Below the pieces are notes generated by a model that was not told the DNA's origin, did not search any database, and worked only from the letters and a program-made list of their open reading frames with translations. This document shows, piece by piece, positions 1-5,786 of a DNA stretch of 6,820 nt. The DNA comes from Gammaproteobacteria bacterium (GTDB lineage: Bacteria; Pseudomonadota; Gammaproteobacteria; Steroidobacterales; GCA-2729495): positions 1-6,820 of the forward strand of contig JAUIEY010000105.1 in the NCBI GenBank assembly GCA_030429685.1. The letters run 5' to 3'. A program made the position numbers and the translations under genes. Numbering within the stretch: position 1 is the stretch's first letter; each line of letters opens with the position of its first letter.

Positions 1-564
1 TTTATAGCGGTGAGTACATCACCTGCTGTAAATGTGTCCGTCAGACCGCAACTGTCGATATCCAGCGCAAACAGTTTGAAGCGATAGTGATGGACGATTT
101 CATCGCTCCACGGTGGGCATGGGCCGTCGTAACCGAAATAATTACCGGCCATGCTGTAATCGTCAGCCATAAATGCGGTGTAGTCGTTAATGCCCTGGCG
201 TGACCCGGGTGGCCCCGGCGGTGTGTCTTTGCCGCCGGGCGTAACCCCATCGGAACACTCGCCTTCCGCCAGCGACCCGGCATCTGCGGGTATATCGGTC
301 ATGACCCAGTGAATAAAATTCGTGCGCGGCAGCGCTGCCGGCACTGTGCGGCCTTCCTTGTTGAAGTCGTCCATGGAGGTGGGCACATCCGTGTCCACAC
401 ATATCAGTACCAGCGATTTAGTGTCCGCGGGCAGGTCATTCCAGCTCAGTTGTGGATTGCGGTTTTCGCCCAGCCGGACGTGCTCATCGGGGCAGGGAAT
501 ACCGAAGGCGCAGCGTTCCGGAATGCGTTCGTTCTGGCCAAAGCTGGCGGAGGTCAGTTTCATG
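1..564 (-). pseudogene. YbhB/YbcL-family (PEBP / Raf kinase inhibitor-like) protein, apparent frameshift, 3' end off the window
   Basis: If one T is removed from the TTTT run at 543-540 (minus strand), the ATG at 564 opens a continuous 187-codon frame to the window edge. It begins MKLTSASFGQNERIPERCAF. Numbered on this corrected protein, PEBP hallmarks are DTDVPT (57-62, the family's DPDAPT-type ligand-site motif), NFIHWV (82-87), GINDYTAF (124-131) and GYDGPCPPWSDE (144-155) followed by HHY. As written, the ATG frame stops after 26 codons (TGA at 486-484). The PEBP frame itself has a TGA at 557-555 and no plausible start before its conserved core. The GGGAG Shine-Dalgarno-like sequence lies 11 bases before the ATG. 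The family is soluble; bacterial members have no settled function, and eukaryotic ones bind phospholipids or kinases. Family assignment is strong. Whether the shift is a real mutation or a base-calling error cannot be told from here. Confidence 0.85.
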
Positions 565-653
565 TGCGGTCGGGCTCCCGGTCAAAAGTTCCAAGCGATC
601 TGCTGCCGGCGCAGTGCAGCGCAATAATTATAGTATTGCTGTAATAATGCACC
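565..653. promoter_or_regulatory. Divergent intergenic region with A+T-rich promoter-like core
   Basis: This 89-base gap separates the minus-strand PEBP gene from the plus-strand hydrolase. Its only A+T-rich part is about 621-647. On the minus strand a perfect TATAAT lies at 632-627, about 60 bases before the PEBP ATG. On the plus strand a TATAGT lies at 629-634, about 20 bases before the hydrolase ATG. Neither has a convincing -35 hexamer at 16-18 bases, so these are candidate -10 elements only. Confidence 0.3.
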
Positions 654-1298
654 ATGCCTGCAACAAGTGAAAAATCCGCACTGGTAATTAATGGTCCGGC
701 GGGCAGCCTGCAGGCTTTGCTGGAGACGCCCGCCGCCGCGTGCGATGATGCTCTGGCTATAGTTTGTCATCCGCATCCACAGCATCAGGGCACTATGCAC
801 AACAAGGTAGTGCACACGCTGGTGCGTGCATTCAATGAACTCGGCCTGCCGGCACTGCGCTTCAATTTTCGCGGGGTGGGCGACAGTCAGGGCAGCTACG
901 GCGGCGGCGAGGGCGAGGCAGCGGATCTGCTTGCGGTTGCTGCTCATGCGCGGCAAACGCATCCGCATGCAGCCATATGGCTGGCAGGGTTTTCTTTCGG
1001 CGCCGTGATCGCAGCCCGCACTGCCGCGGAGATTCGGGCGGCACGGCTCGTTTGTGTGGCGCCGGCCGTCAATGTGCTCGGGGAGACACTGCGTACCCGG
1101 CCGACCATGCCGTGGCTGATTGTGCAGGGCGATGCGGACGAAATTGTGCCCATAGCTGATGTGCGCGCCTGGGTGGCGGCGAATCAGCCGGGACCCGAAC
1201 TTCTGGAGCTGCCCGGGGTCGGACATTTTTTCCACGGCGCACTGGTCACATTGCGCAAACTCATAGTAGATAAGTGCGGCCCCGCGGCCGACAATTGA
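654..1298 (+). CDS. Alpha/beta hydrolase, COG2945-type
   Basis: This encodes a 214-aa cytoplasmic protein with no signal peptide or membrane segment. The N-terminal half shows the block HPHPQHQGTMHNKVV (39-53), then LRFNFRGVGDSQG (68-80) and a GEGE stretch (85-88). These are typical of the small predicted alpha/beta hydrolases of COG2945. The catalytic triad is visible: nucleophile Ser114 in GFSFG (112-116), the acid probably Asp162 in GDADEIVP (159-166), and His191 in GVGHFF (188-193). A serine hydrolase acting on an ester or amide is likely; the substrate cannot be inferred. ATG 654 is the first possible start, because an in-frame TAA lies at 645-647. No Shine-Dalgarno sequence precedes it, so initiation may use a very short leader. 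It is divergent from the PEBP gene and 52 bases upstream of the TerB-like gene, with which it may form an operon. Confidence 0.88.
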   Translation: MPATSEKSALVINGPAGSLQALLETPAAACDDALAIVCHPHPQHQGTMHNKVVHTLVRAFNELGLPALRFNFRGVGDSQGSYGGGEGEAADLLAVAAHARQTHPHAAIWLAGFSFGAVIAARTAAEIRAARLVCVAPAVNVLGETLRTRPTMPWLIVQGDADEIVPIADVRAWVAANQPGPELLELPGVGHFFHGALVTLRKLIVDKCGPAADN

Positions 1299-1350
1299 GT
1301 CTTCGGGCTAACAACCATCAAACCAGACAGGAAATTAACCAGGCCACAGC

Positions 1351-1806
1351 ATGCTGGGTAAACTGAAAGACGTATTGCTGGGCGATCGTGCCTATGCAGA
1401 GAGCGCGGCCGATCCGCAGGACCGCCAGCAACTGGCCCTGGCGGCATTGCTGGTGGAGATGGCGCGGGCCGACTTTGATGAATCGGCCGGTGAACACAGC
1501 GAGATCGTGCGCCTGCTCAGCCGCCATTTTGATCTCAGCGAGGCCGAAGCCGCTGCGCTGCTGGACCGTGCCGGCAAGGCCATGGACGAAGCCGTTTGCC
1601 TGTTCGACTTTACCCGGGCACTGCATGACAGTCTGGACTATGAACAGAAGCTCGCGGTGGTGGAACTGCTCTGGCAGGTTGCGCTTGCGGATGACCGGCT
1701 GGATAAGTACGAGGAATACCTGATGCGCAAAGTCGGCGACCTGCTTTACGTATCGCATGCGGATATCATCAGGCTGCGCCATGCAGTGGAGGGAGCCCGA
1801 CCATGA
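1351..1806 (+). CDS. TerB-like (tellurite-resistance TerB family) protein
   Basis: This encodes a 151-aa acidic, all-helical-looking soluble protein resembling the short stand-alone TerB-type proteins (COG4103/PF05099). Two similar acidic segments, typical of the TerB fold, are visible: EMARADFDESAGE (36-48) and ALADDRLDKYEE (111-122). Between them are the conserved-looking LFDFTRALHDSLDYEQK (84-100) and VVELLWQVA (103-111), and LLYVSHADIIRLR (131-143) follows. Founding TerB is linked to tellurite resistance and probably binds metal through acidic residues. Stand-alone members like this occur widely without ter operons, and no other ter gene is seen here, so a resistance role should not be assumed. 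The start ATG has only a weak upstream purine stretch. The stop overlaps the next gene's ATG by 4 bases (ATGA), indicating translational coupling. Confidence 0.8.
   Translation: MLGKLKDVLLGDRAYAESAADPQDRQQLALAALLVEMARADFDESAGEHSEIVRLLSRHFDLSEAEAAALLDRAGKAMDEAVCLFDFTRALHDSLDYEQKLAVVELLWQVALADDRLDKYEEYLMRKVGDLLYVSHADIIRLRHAVEGARP
1788..1795 (+). promoter_or_regulatory. Strong ribosome binding site for the exported-protein gene, inside the TerB-like gene
   Basis: The purine run GGAGGGAG sits within the last codons of the TerB-like gene, seven bases before ATG 1803. It supports that start and fits independent or coupled initiation at the ATGA overlap. Confidence 0.7.
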
Positions 1807-2375
1807 GTTTCACAACAGTGCGGCTGGCAGGCGCGTCAATCCTGCTGATTCTTGTTGCTTCGGTGGCCGGCGCGTTCGAAGCAGTGACGGCAAAAAACTT
1901 TGCCAAGGGTGACTTCGAGTTCCCCGCAGATATCCGCGGTGCCGAGATGCATCTGCTGTTTCTGGGTATCGCCACCGATCAGGATAACGGCACCTGGCAG
2001 GGTAAGGAGCTCATCCGCTGGCATAAAGCTTTGCTGGCCGCCGGCGTCGATCCTGATGTAACGCGTTTCTGGCACTTCCCGGTCATTGAAAACCCGCCGT
2101 TTTTTGTCAAAGGGCTGATTCGCCGTGGCATCGCCAAAGACTACGTTGATCTGCTTCCGCCGGAGCAGGGTGCGGTGCTGTTTGTTGATGACGTGCAGGC
2201 CTTTGCGGCTGCAGCGGATCTGGTGCTGAACGGCCAGCCGACGGTGATGATCTACCGTCCGGGGCAGGGCGTGCTGGCGGTGCAGCGGGGTGAAGTCAGT
2301 GCCGAGGCTGTCGCCGGGTTGGCGGACCTGCTCAGCAAGTCGCCGTCTACAGAATCAGTCCCAGCGGGCACATAA
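1803..2375 (+). CDS. Exported protein of unknown function, possibly thioredoxin-fold-like, no cysteines
   Basis: I do not recognise this 190-aa protein with certainty. Residues 1-24 look like a Sec signal peptide: Arg7, a hydrophobic core LAGASILLILVASVAG, and cleavage likely after AGA (22-24). The mature part would therefore be periplasmic or membrane-anchored through an uncleaved signal. The spacing of hydrophobic strands is loosely reminiscent of thioredoxin-fold proteins such as the ATP10-like group: MHLLFLGIA (49-57), a WQGKELIRWH helix (65-74), FWHFPVIENPPFFVKGLIRRGI (89-110), a GAVLFVDD strand (123-130) and TVMIYRPGQGVL (147-158). There is no cysteine at all, so it has no thiol redox site. 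It starts at ATG 1803, overlapping the TerB-like stop, with a strong ribosome site. Its last 29 bases overlap the convergent yggT gene. The gene is well supported; the fold is only a guess. Confidence 0.8.
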   Translation: MSFTTVRLAGASILLILVASVAGAFEAVTAKNFAKGDFEFPADIRGAEMHLLFLGIATDQDNGTWQGKELIRWHKALLAAGVDPDVTRFWHFPVIENPPFFVKGLIRRGIAKDYVDLLPPEQGAVLFVDDVQAFAAAADLVLNGQPTVMIYRPGQGVLAVQRGEVSAEAVAGLADLLSKSPSTESVPAGT

Positions 2376-2943
2376 ATCCGGCGGCCAGCTGCTGCGCGGG
2401 CGCCAGCAGCATGCGGGTAACTGCTCCAAGGCCAATCAATACAAAGATGGGCGACAGGTCCCAGCCGGCAATCGGTGGGATCAGTTTTTGCACCGGACGC
2501 ATAACCGGGCCGGCCAGTTCGCGCAGCAGGTTGCCGAGCATGGCAAGTGAGGGGTTGTAGGAGCCGCCGGCAATCCAGCTCATCAGTACGTAACCGAATA
2601 TCAGGAAAAAATACATGTTCAGGATCATCCGCAGGCCGCGGATGATAGCCAGCCACAACAGGGTAATCACGTCCGGCGTTACCATGCAGCTGAGGCTGCT
2701 GAGCAGTGCAATGACGGCCAATTGCAGCAGTAGAAATACCACCAGTGAGGCCGTATCAATCTTGTACATCGGTGCCAGCACTTTCTGCAGCGGTACTACC
2801 AGCGGATTGGTAACGGTGACAACGAACTGCACGATGGGGTTGCGAAAGTCAGCACGCACCCACTGCATTGCCAGTCGCAGTGCCATGGCAAGCAAATAAA
2901 GGTCCGCCAAAGCCTGAAGAACGAATACAAGTCCGCTTTGCAT
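2347..2943 (-). CDS. yggT: YggT family integral membrane protein
   Basis: This encodes a 198-aa hydrophobic inner-membrane protein with two copies of the YGGT repeat. The first runs from about RLAMQWVRADFRNPIVQFVVTVTNP (23-47) to VPLQKVLAPM (50-59). The second runs from VLMSWIAGGSYNP (119-131) to VMRPVQKLIPPIAG (147-160). In each, a membrane helix is followed by a polar NP segment and a PLQK/PVQK loop. Hydrophobic stretches suggest four or more transmembrane helices. YggT proteins have been linked to osmotic tolerance and, through gene order, to PLP-related genes; their molecular role is not settled. It lies 50 bases downstream of proC in the same direction, presumably the last gene of the yggS-proC-yggT operon. 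The Shine-Dalgarno signal before ATG 2943 is weak. The yggU/DUF167 gene that often follows yggT is absent; a convergent gene overlaps its 3' end instead. Confidence 0.93.
   Translation of the reverse strand: MQSGLVFVLQALADLYLLAMALRLAMQWVRADFRNPIVQFVVTVTNPLVVPLQKVLAPMYKIDTASLVVFLLLQLAVIALLSSLSCMVTPDVITLLWLAIIRGLRMILNMYFFLIFGYVLMSWIAGGSYNPSLAMLGNLLRELAGPVMRPVQKLIPPIAGWDLSPIFVLIGLGAVTRMLLAPAQQLAAGFMCPLGLIL
2388..2410. repeat. Inverted repeat inside the yggT 3' coding end
   Basis: The arms GCTGCTG (2388-2394) and CAGCAGC (2404-2410) are perfect 7-base complements around a 9-base GC-rich loop. The hairpin begins 13 bases after the stop of the plus-strand exported-protein gene. No T run follows on the plus strand, so it is not a standard intrinsic terminator. 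It also encodes Gln/Leu/Ala codons of yggT, so it may be incidental. Confidence 0.3.
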
Positions 2944-2993
2944 AGTCGATTTCAGTCCAAGTTAAAGATTGAGGTTGCCGCCGCGCGAAAAAA

Positions 2994-3818
2994 TCAGGAA
3001 TCCTTACCCAGTTCTATCGCCCGGTCGCGTGCCGCTATCATCGCCCTGCGCACGATATCACGTATGCCATCGGCTTCCATGCTGTCCAGCGCGGCAGCCG
3101 TGGTGCCGCCCGGGGAGGTAACCCGCGCGCGTAACCCGGCTGCATCTTCATCTGACTGCAGGGCCAGCAGGCCGGAACCCGATGCGGTTTTAGTTGCCAG
3201 CAGGCGCGCCTGGTTTTCATCCAGACCCAGTTCCATGGCAACCTGCTGCATGATTTCGATAAGCAAAAAAAAGTATGCCGGTCCGCTGCCCGACACCGCC
3301 GTGACGGTATCAATCAGCGATTCATGATTGACCCACAGATACTCGCCGGTCGCATCCATCACGTATTCCGTCCAGCCGCGGCCGGTGGTGTCTATGTCAT
3401 CCGCATACAGGCCTGACATGCCGGCACCGATCAGGGCAGGCGTATTGGGCATGACCCGCACCACGCGCGGGTCATCGCCGAGCCAGTTGCGCAGCGAGGT
3501 GATGGTAATTCCTGCCGCCACCGAGATGATCAGTTGTTTGTGTGGCCGGTCGTCCCGGGTCAGCGCACCGGTTACCTCAGCCATTACCTGGGGTTTCACG
3601 GCCAGCACCAGAATGTCGCACATGACTGCCAGTTCGTCGTTGTCGGTGCCAACGTTGATAGACCCCGAAATCAGTCGCAATTGCTCGCGCTGTTGTACTG
3701 ACGGGTCGGACACCATGAGCCGGCGGGGTTCGTGGCCGGCTTCCAGCAAGCCTCTGATGATGGCCTGCGCCATATTGCCGCCGCCGATAAAACCGATACG
3801 TAGCTGATGTTCCTGCAT
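2994..3818 (-). CDS. proC: Pyrroline-5-carboxylate reductase
   Basis: This encodes a 274-aa cytoplasmic enzyme that reduces 1-pyrroline-5-carboxylate to L-proline with NAD(P)H, the last step of proline synthesis. The Rossmann nucleotide-binding motif GFIGGGNMA is at 9-17. VLAVKPQ is at 71-77 and the substrate-region motif RVMPNTPALIGAGMSGLY at 121-138. The C-terminal dimerisation and active-site part has AVSGSGPAYFF (174-184) and RVTSPGGTTAAAL (232-244), the family signature. Length is normal for the family and no key residue is missing. The start at 3818 places the Rossmann motif at the expected distance from the N-terminus. An AAGGGAA stretch lies 13 bases upstream, a loose ribosome site. 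It sits 62 bases downstream of yggS and 50 bases upstream of yggT, so co-transcription is likely. The PAYFFLL codons contain an uninterrupted T8 run. Confidence 0.97.
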   Translation of the reverse strand: MQEHQLRIGFIGGGNMAQAIIRGLLEAGHEPRRLMVSDPSVQQREQLRLISGSINVGTDNDELAVMCDILVLAVKPQVMAEVTGALTRDDRPHKQLIISVAAGITITSLRNWLGDDPRVVRVMPNTPALIGAGMSGLYADDIDTTGRGWTEYVMDATGEYLWVNHESLIDTVTAVSGSGPAYFFLLIEIMQQVAMELGLDENQARLLATKTASGSGLLALQSDEDAAGLRARVTSPGGTTAAALDSMEADGIRDIVRRAMIAARDRAIELGKDS

Positions 3819-3840
3819 GGCCGGAGCTTGATTCCCTTGT

Positions 3841-3880
3841 TGTTTAAGACTGTAGCTGTCCAGATGTTTTTAAGAGTAGC
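3841..3880. repeat. Imperfect direct repeat in the yggS-proC gap
   Basis: Two related 16-base units, TGTTTAAGACTGTAGC (3841-3856) and TGTTTTTAAGAGTAGC (3865-3880), are spaced 24 bases apart. They differ by two 2-base gaps in alignment. They occupy most of the 62-base gap between yggS and proC, ending exactly at the yggS stop codon. They could be a remnant of local duplication or a tandem regulatory site; chance similarity in A+T-rich DNA is also possible. Confidence 0.35.
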
Positions 3881-4561
3881 TTATTCCGGCCGTGGTCCGA
3901 ACAGCGCTGTGCCCACCCGCACCATCGTGCTGCCTTCCGCTATGGCGGCCTCCAGATCGTCCGTCATGCCCATGGACAGGGTGTCCAGCCCGTAGCCATC
4001 GGCATTGAGCTGGTCGAACAGTTGTTTCAGCCGGCGCAACGGGGCGCGCTGTGCAGTCTCATCTCCGGCCGGTGCCGGGATAGTCATCAGGCCGCGCAGC
4101 CTGAGCCGCGGTAAGCCCGCGACCGCCGCGGCCAGGGCCGCAGTCTCCGCCGGGCTGACACCGCCATGCTCACTGGCGTCGGTGCATACCTGCAGGCATA
4201 TATTGAGCGGCGCAAGGTTTGCGGGGCGCTGGTCATTGAGGCGCCGTGCTGTTTTGCTGCTGGCAACGGTCTGCACCCAGTCAAAGTGCTCCGCCAGCGG
4301 CCGGGTCTTGTTGGATTGCACCCGGCCTATGTAGTGCCACTCGATGCCCCGGTCGCACTGCGGCATTTTTGTCAGTGCTTCCTGCAGGTAATTTTCGCCC
4401 ATCGCCTTTAGCCCCGCGGCATAGGCTTCGTGAATTGCATCAACGCCGTGGCGTTTACTTACCGCCAGAATTGAGACCTCGTTCTCATTTCTGCCGGCAG
4501 CGGCCGCAGCGCGGGCAATGCGCTTTTGTAAATTAACTAAATGTTTCGTGATACGCGTCAC
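3881..4561 (-). CDS. yggS: YggS/PLPBP family pyridoxal phosphate homeostasis protein
   Basis: This encodes a 226-aa cytoplasmic single-domain TIM-barrel protein resembling the N-terminal domain of alanine racemase. It binds pyridoxal 5'-phosphate without known catalysis and is implicated in PLP and amino-acid homeostasis. PLP would attach to Lys36 in ILAVSKRH (31-38). Other family motifs are GENYLQEA (55-62), WHYIGRVQSNK (75-85), LRGLMTIPAP (155-164) and LSMGMTDDLEAAIAEGSTMVRVGTALFG (195-222), whose Ser/Gly/Arg residues hold the phosphate. The segment CLQVCTDASEHGGV (122-135) replaces the family's usual VN(I/V)-(D/S)-x-E-x-x-K-x-G pattern, with His where Lys is common. The start is GTG at 4561, giving an N-terminus TRITKHLVNLQKRI that aligns naturally with the family. 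It is the first gene of the likely yggS-proC-yggT operon and is divergent from pilT. Confidence 0.95.
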   Translation of the reverse strand: MTRITKHLVNLQKRIARAAAAAGRNENEVSILAVSKRHGVDAIHEAYAAGLKAMGENYLQEALTKMPQCDRGIEWHYIGRVQSNKTRPLAEHFDWVQTVASSKTARRLNDQRPANLAPLNICLQVCTDASEHGGVSPAETAALAAAVAGLPRLRLRGLMTIPAPAGDETAQRAPLRRLKQLFDQLNADGYGLDTLSMGMTDDLEAAIAEGSTMVRVGTALFGPRPE

Positions 4562-4693
4562 GATACCTCCCGGGGCAATCCATATACTGCTTCTACCGGT
4601 GCTGCTTATGGTAAGGAAACCAGAGGTAGCGCGGGAATGCTCATAGACATGCCTGGTTCATGTCGCATACATGGCTCACTCAGGGATTGAGAA
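4562..4693. promoter_or_regulatory. Divergent control region between yggS and pilT
   Basis: This 132-base gap must hold promoters for both directions. The strand-symmetric candidate is the CATATACT stretch at 4581-4588. It reads TATACT on the plus strand (4583-4588) and TATATG on the minus strand (4586-4581), the latter 19 bases before the yggS GTG. No good -35 partner is seen for either. Nearer pilT is a perfect 6-base inverted repeat, GACATG (4646-4651) and CATGTC (4659-4664), around 7 bases. The pilT ribosome site AGGGA is at 4682-4686, seven bases before ATG. I see no sigma-54 type GG/GC pair with correct spacing. Confidence 0.4.
4566..4571 (-). promoter_or_regulatory. Ribosome binding site supporting the GTG start of yggS
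   Basis: On the minus strand GGGAGG lies four bases before GTG 4561. The spacing is shorter than usual, but no ATG or other good start is nearby in this frame, so the site favours GTG as the initiation codon. Confidence 0.5.
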
Positions 4694-5734
4694 ATGGCAG
4701 TAGACATAGCGCAATTACTCGCATTTTCGGTCAAGAATAATGCATCGGACTTGCACCTTTCTGCGGGCGTGCCGCCGATGATTCGCGTTGACGGTGACGT
4801 CAAGCGTATCAATATGCCACCGCTGACGCACAAAGAAGTGCACAGCATGATCTACGACATCATGAACGACAAGCAGCGCAAGGATTTTGAAGAAAAGTTT
4901 GAAACCGACTTTTCATTTGAAATTCCCAAGCTGGCCCGTTTTCGTGTCAATGCCTTTAACCAGTCACGTGGCGCCGGTGCGGTGTTCCGTACCATCCCGT
5001 CGGAGATTCTCACGCTGGAAGATTTGCAGGCACCGGCTATCTTCAAGGACATTTCCATGCATCCGCGCGGCATCGTGCTGGTAACGGGCCCTACCGGTTC
5101 CGGTAAGTCGACCACGCTGGCGGCCATGGTTAACTACATCAACGAAAACAAACCCGATCATATTCTGACTATTGAAGACCCGATCGAGTTTGTGCATGAA
5201 AGTCAGCGTTCGCTGATTAACCAGCGCGAAGTTCACCGCGACACCCTGGGTTTTGCCGAGGCATTGCGATCCGCGCTGCGTGAAGATCCGGACGTTGTGC
5301 TGGTCGGTGAGCTGCGTGACCTGGAGACCATCCGTCTCGCGCTGACCGCAGCTGAAACCGGTCACCTGGTGTTCGGCACGCTGCACACCAGTTCGGCAGC
5401 CAAAACCATTGACCGCGTGGTTGACGTGTTTCCGGCTTCCGAAAAGGAAATGGTCCGCGCCATGCTCTCGGAATCGTTGCGCGCCGTTATTTCGCAGACG
5501 CTGCTGAAGCGCGTTGGCGGCGGCCGCGTGGCCGCGCACGAAATCATGATTGGCACCCCGGCCATCCGCAACCTGATCCGCGAGGGCAAGATCGCGCAGA
5601 TGTATTCGGCCATTCAGACCGGCCAGAGCGCGGGAATGCAGACGCTGGACCAGAACCTGCAGGAGCTGCTGAGCAAGGGCGTCATTACCAAGGAAGAGGC
5701 GCGCTTCCGGGCAGCCAACAAGGACGATTTTTAA
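4694..5734 (+). CDS. pilT: Type IV pilus retraction ATPase PilT
   Basis: This encodes a complete 346-aa cytoplasmic hexameric secretion-type ATPase that drives depolymerisation of type IV pili at the inner-membrane base, powering twitching motility and DNA uptake. The N-terminal PAS-like domain carries ASDLHLSAGVPPMIRVDGD (17-35). The RecA-like domain shows Walker A GPTGSGKST (132-140), the Asp box TIEDPIEFVH (159-168), Walker B DPDVVLVGELRD (198-209) and the His box TGHLVFGTLHT (222-232). The PilT-specific AIRNLIRE motif, needed for retraction in studied homologues, is intact at 290-297, followed by GMQTLDQNL (314-322). Length matches the family. The start is supported by AGGGA seven bases upstream and by the family-like N-terminus MAVDIAQLLAFSVKNNASDLH. 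It is followed after 52 bases by pilU, most likely on the same transcript, and is divergent from yggS. Confidence 0.98.
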   Translation: MAVDIAQLLAFSVKNNASDLHLSAGVPPMIRVDGDVKRINMPPLTHKEVHSMIYDIMNDKQRKDFEEKFETDFSFEIPKLARFRVNAFNQSRGAGAVFRTIPSEILTLEDLQAPAIFKDISMHPRGIVLVTGPTGSGKSTTLAAMVNYINENKPDHILTIEDPIEFVHESQRSLINQREVHRDTLGFAEALRSALREDPDVVLVGELRDLETIRLALTAAETGHLVFGTLHTSSAAKTIDRVVDVFPASEKEMVRAMLSESLRAVISQTLLKRVGGGRVAAHEIMIGTPAIRNLIREGKIAQMYSAIQTGQSAGMQTLDQNLQELLSKGVITKEEARFRAANKDDF

Positions 5735-5786
5735 GCCGGACCAGACATCGAAACTGACCGGAACCAAGGATTGAGGGAGTAAAGGA

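Noticed and set aside
309..644. Plus-strand open frames of 101-111 codons across the PEBP region
   Set aside because: The minus strand encodes clear PEBP motifs over the same bases. The plus-strand products look like random shadow translations.
582..1235. A 217-codon minus-strand open frame opposite the alpha/beta hydrolase
   Set aside because: Its translation is Arg/His/Cys-rich with no recognisable motif, while the plus strand has a full hydrolase with catalytic triad. It is a shadow frame.
1351..1806. A tellurite-resistance (ter) system
   Set aside because: Only a TerB-like protein is present. No TerA, TerC, TerD or TerZ-type gene is seen nearby, so resistance is not supported.
2944..2993. 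Possible terminator between proC and yggT
   Set aside because: There is an A/T run near the proC stop but no stem preceding it. The gap is short and the genes are co-directional.
5735..5786. Possible terminator or separate promoter between pilT and pilU
   Set aside because: The 52 bases contain only short CCGG-type words without a stable stem plus T run, and no convincing -35/-10 pair. A plain operon spacer fits better.
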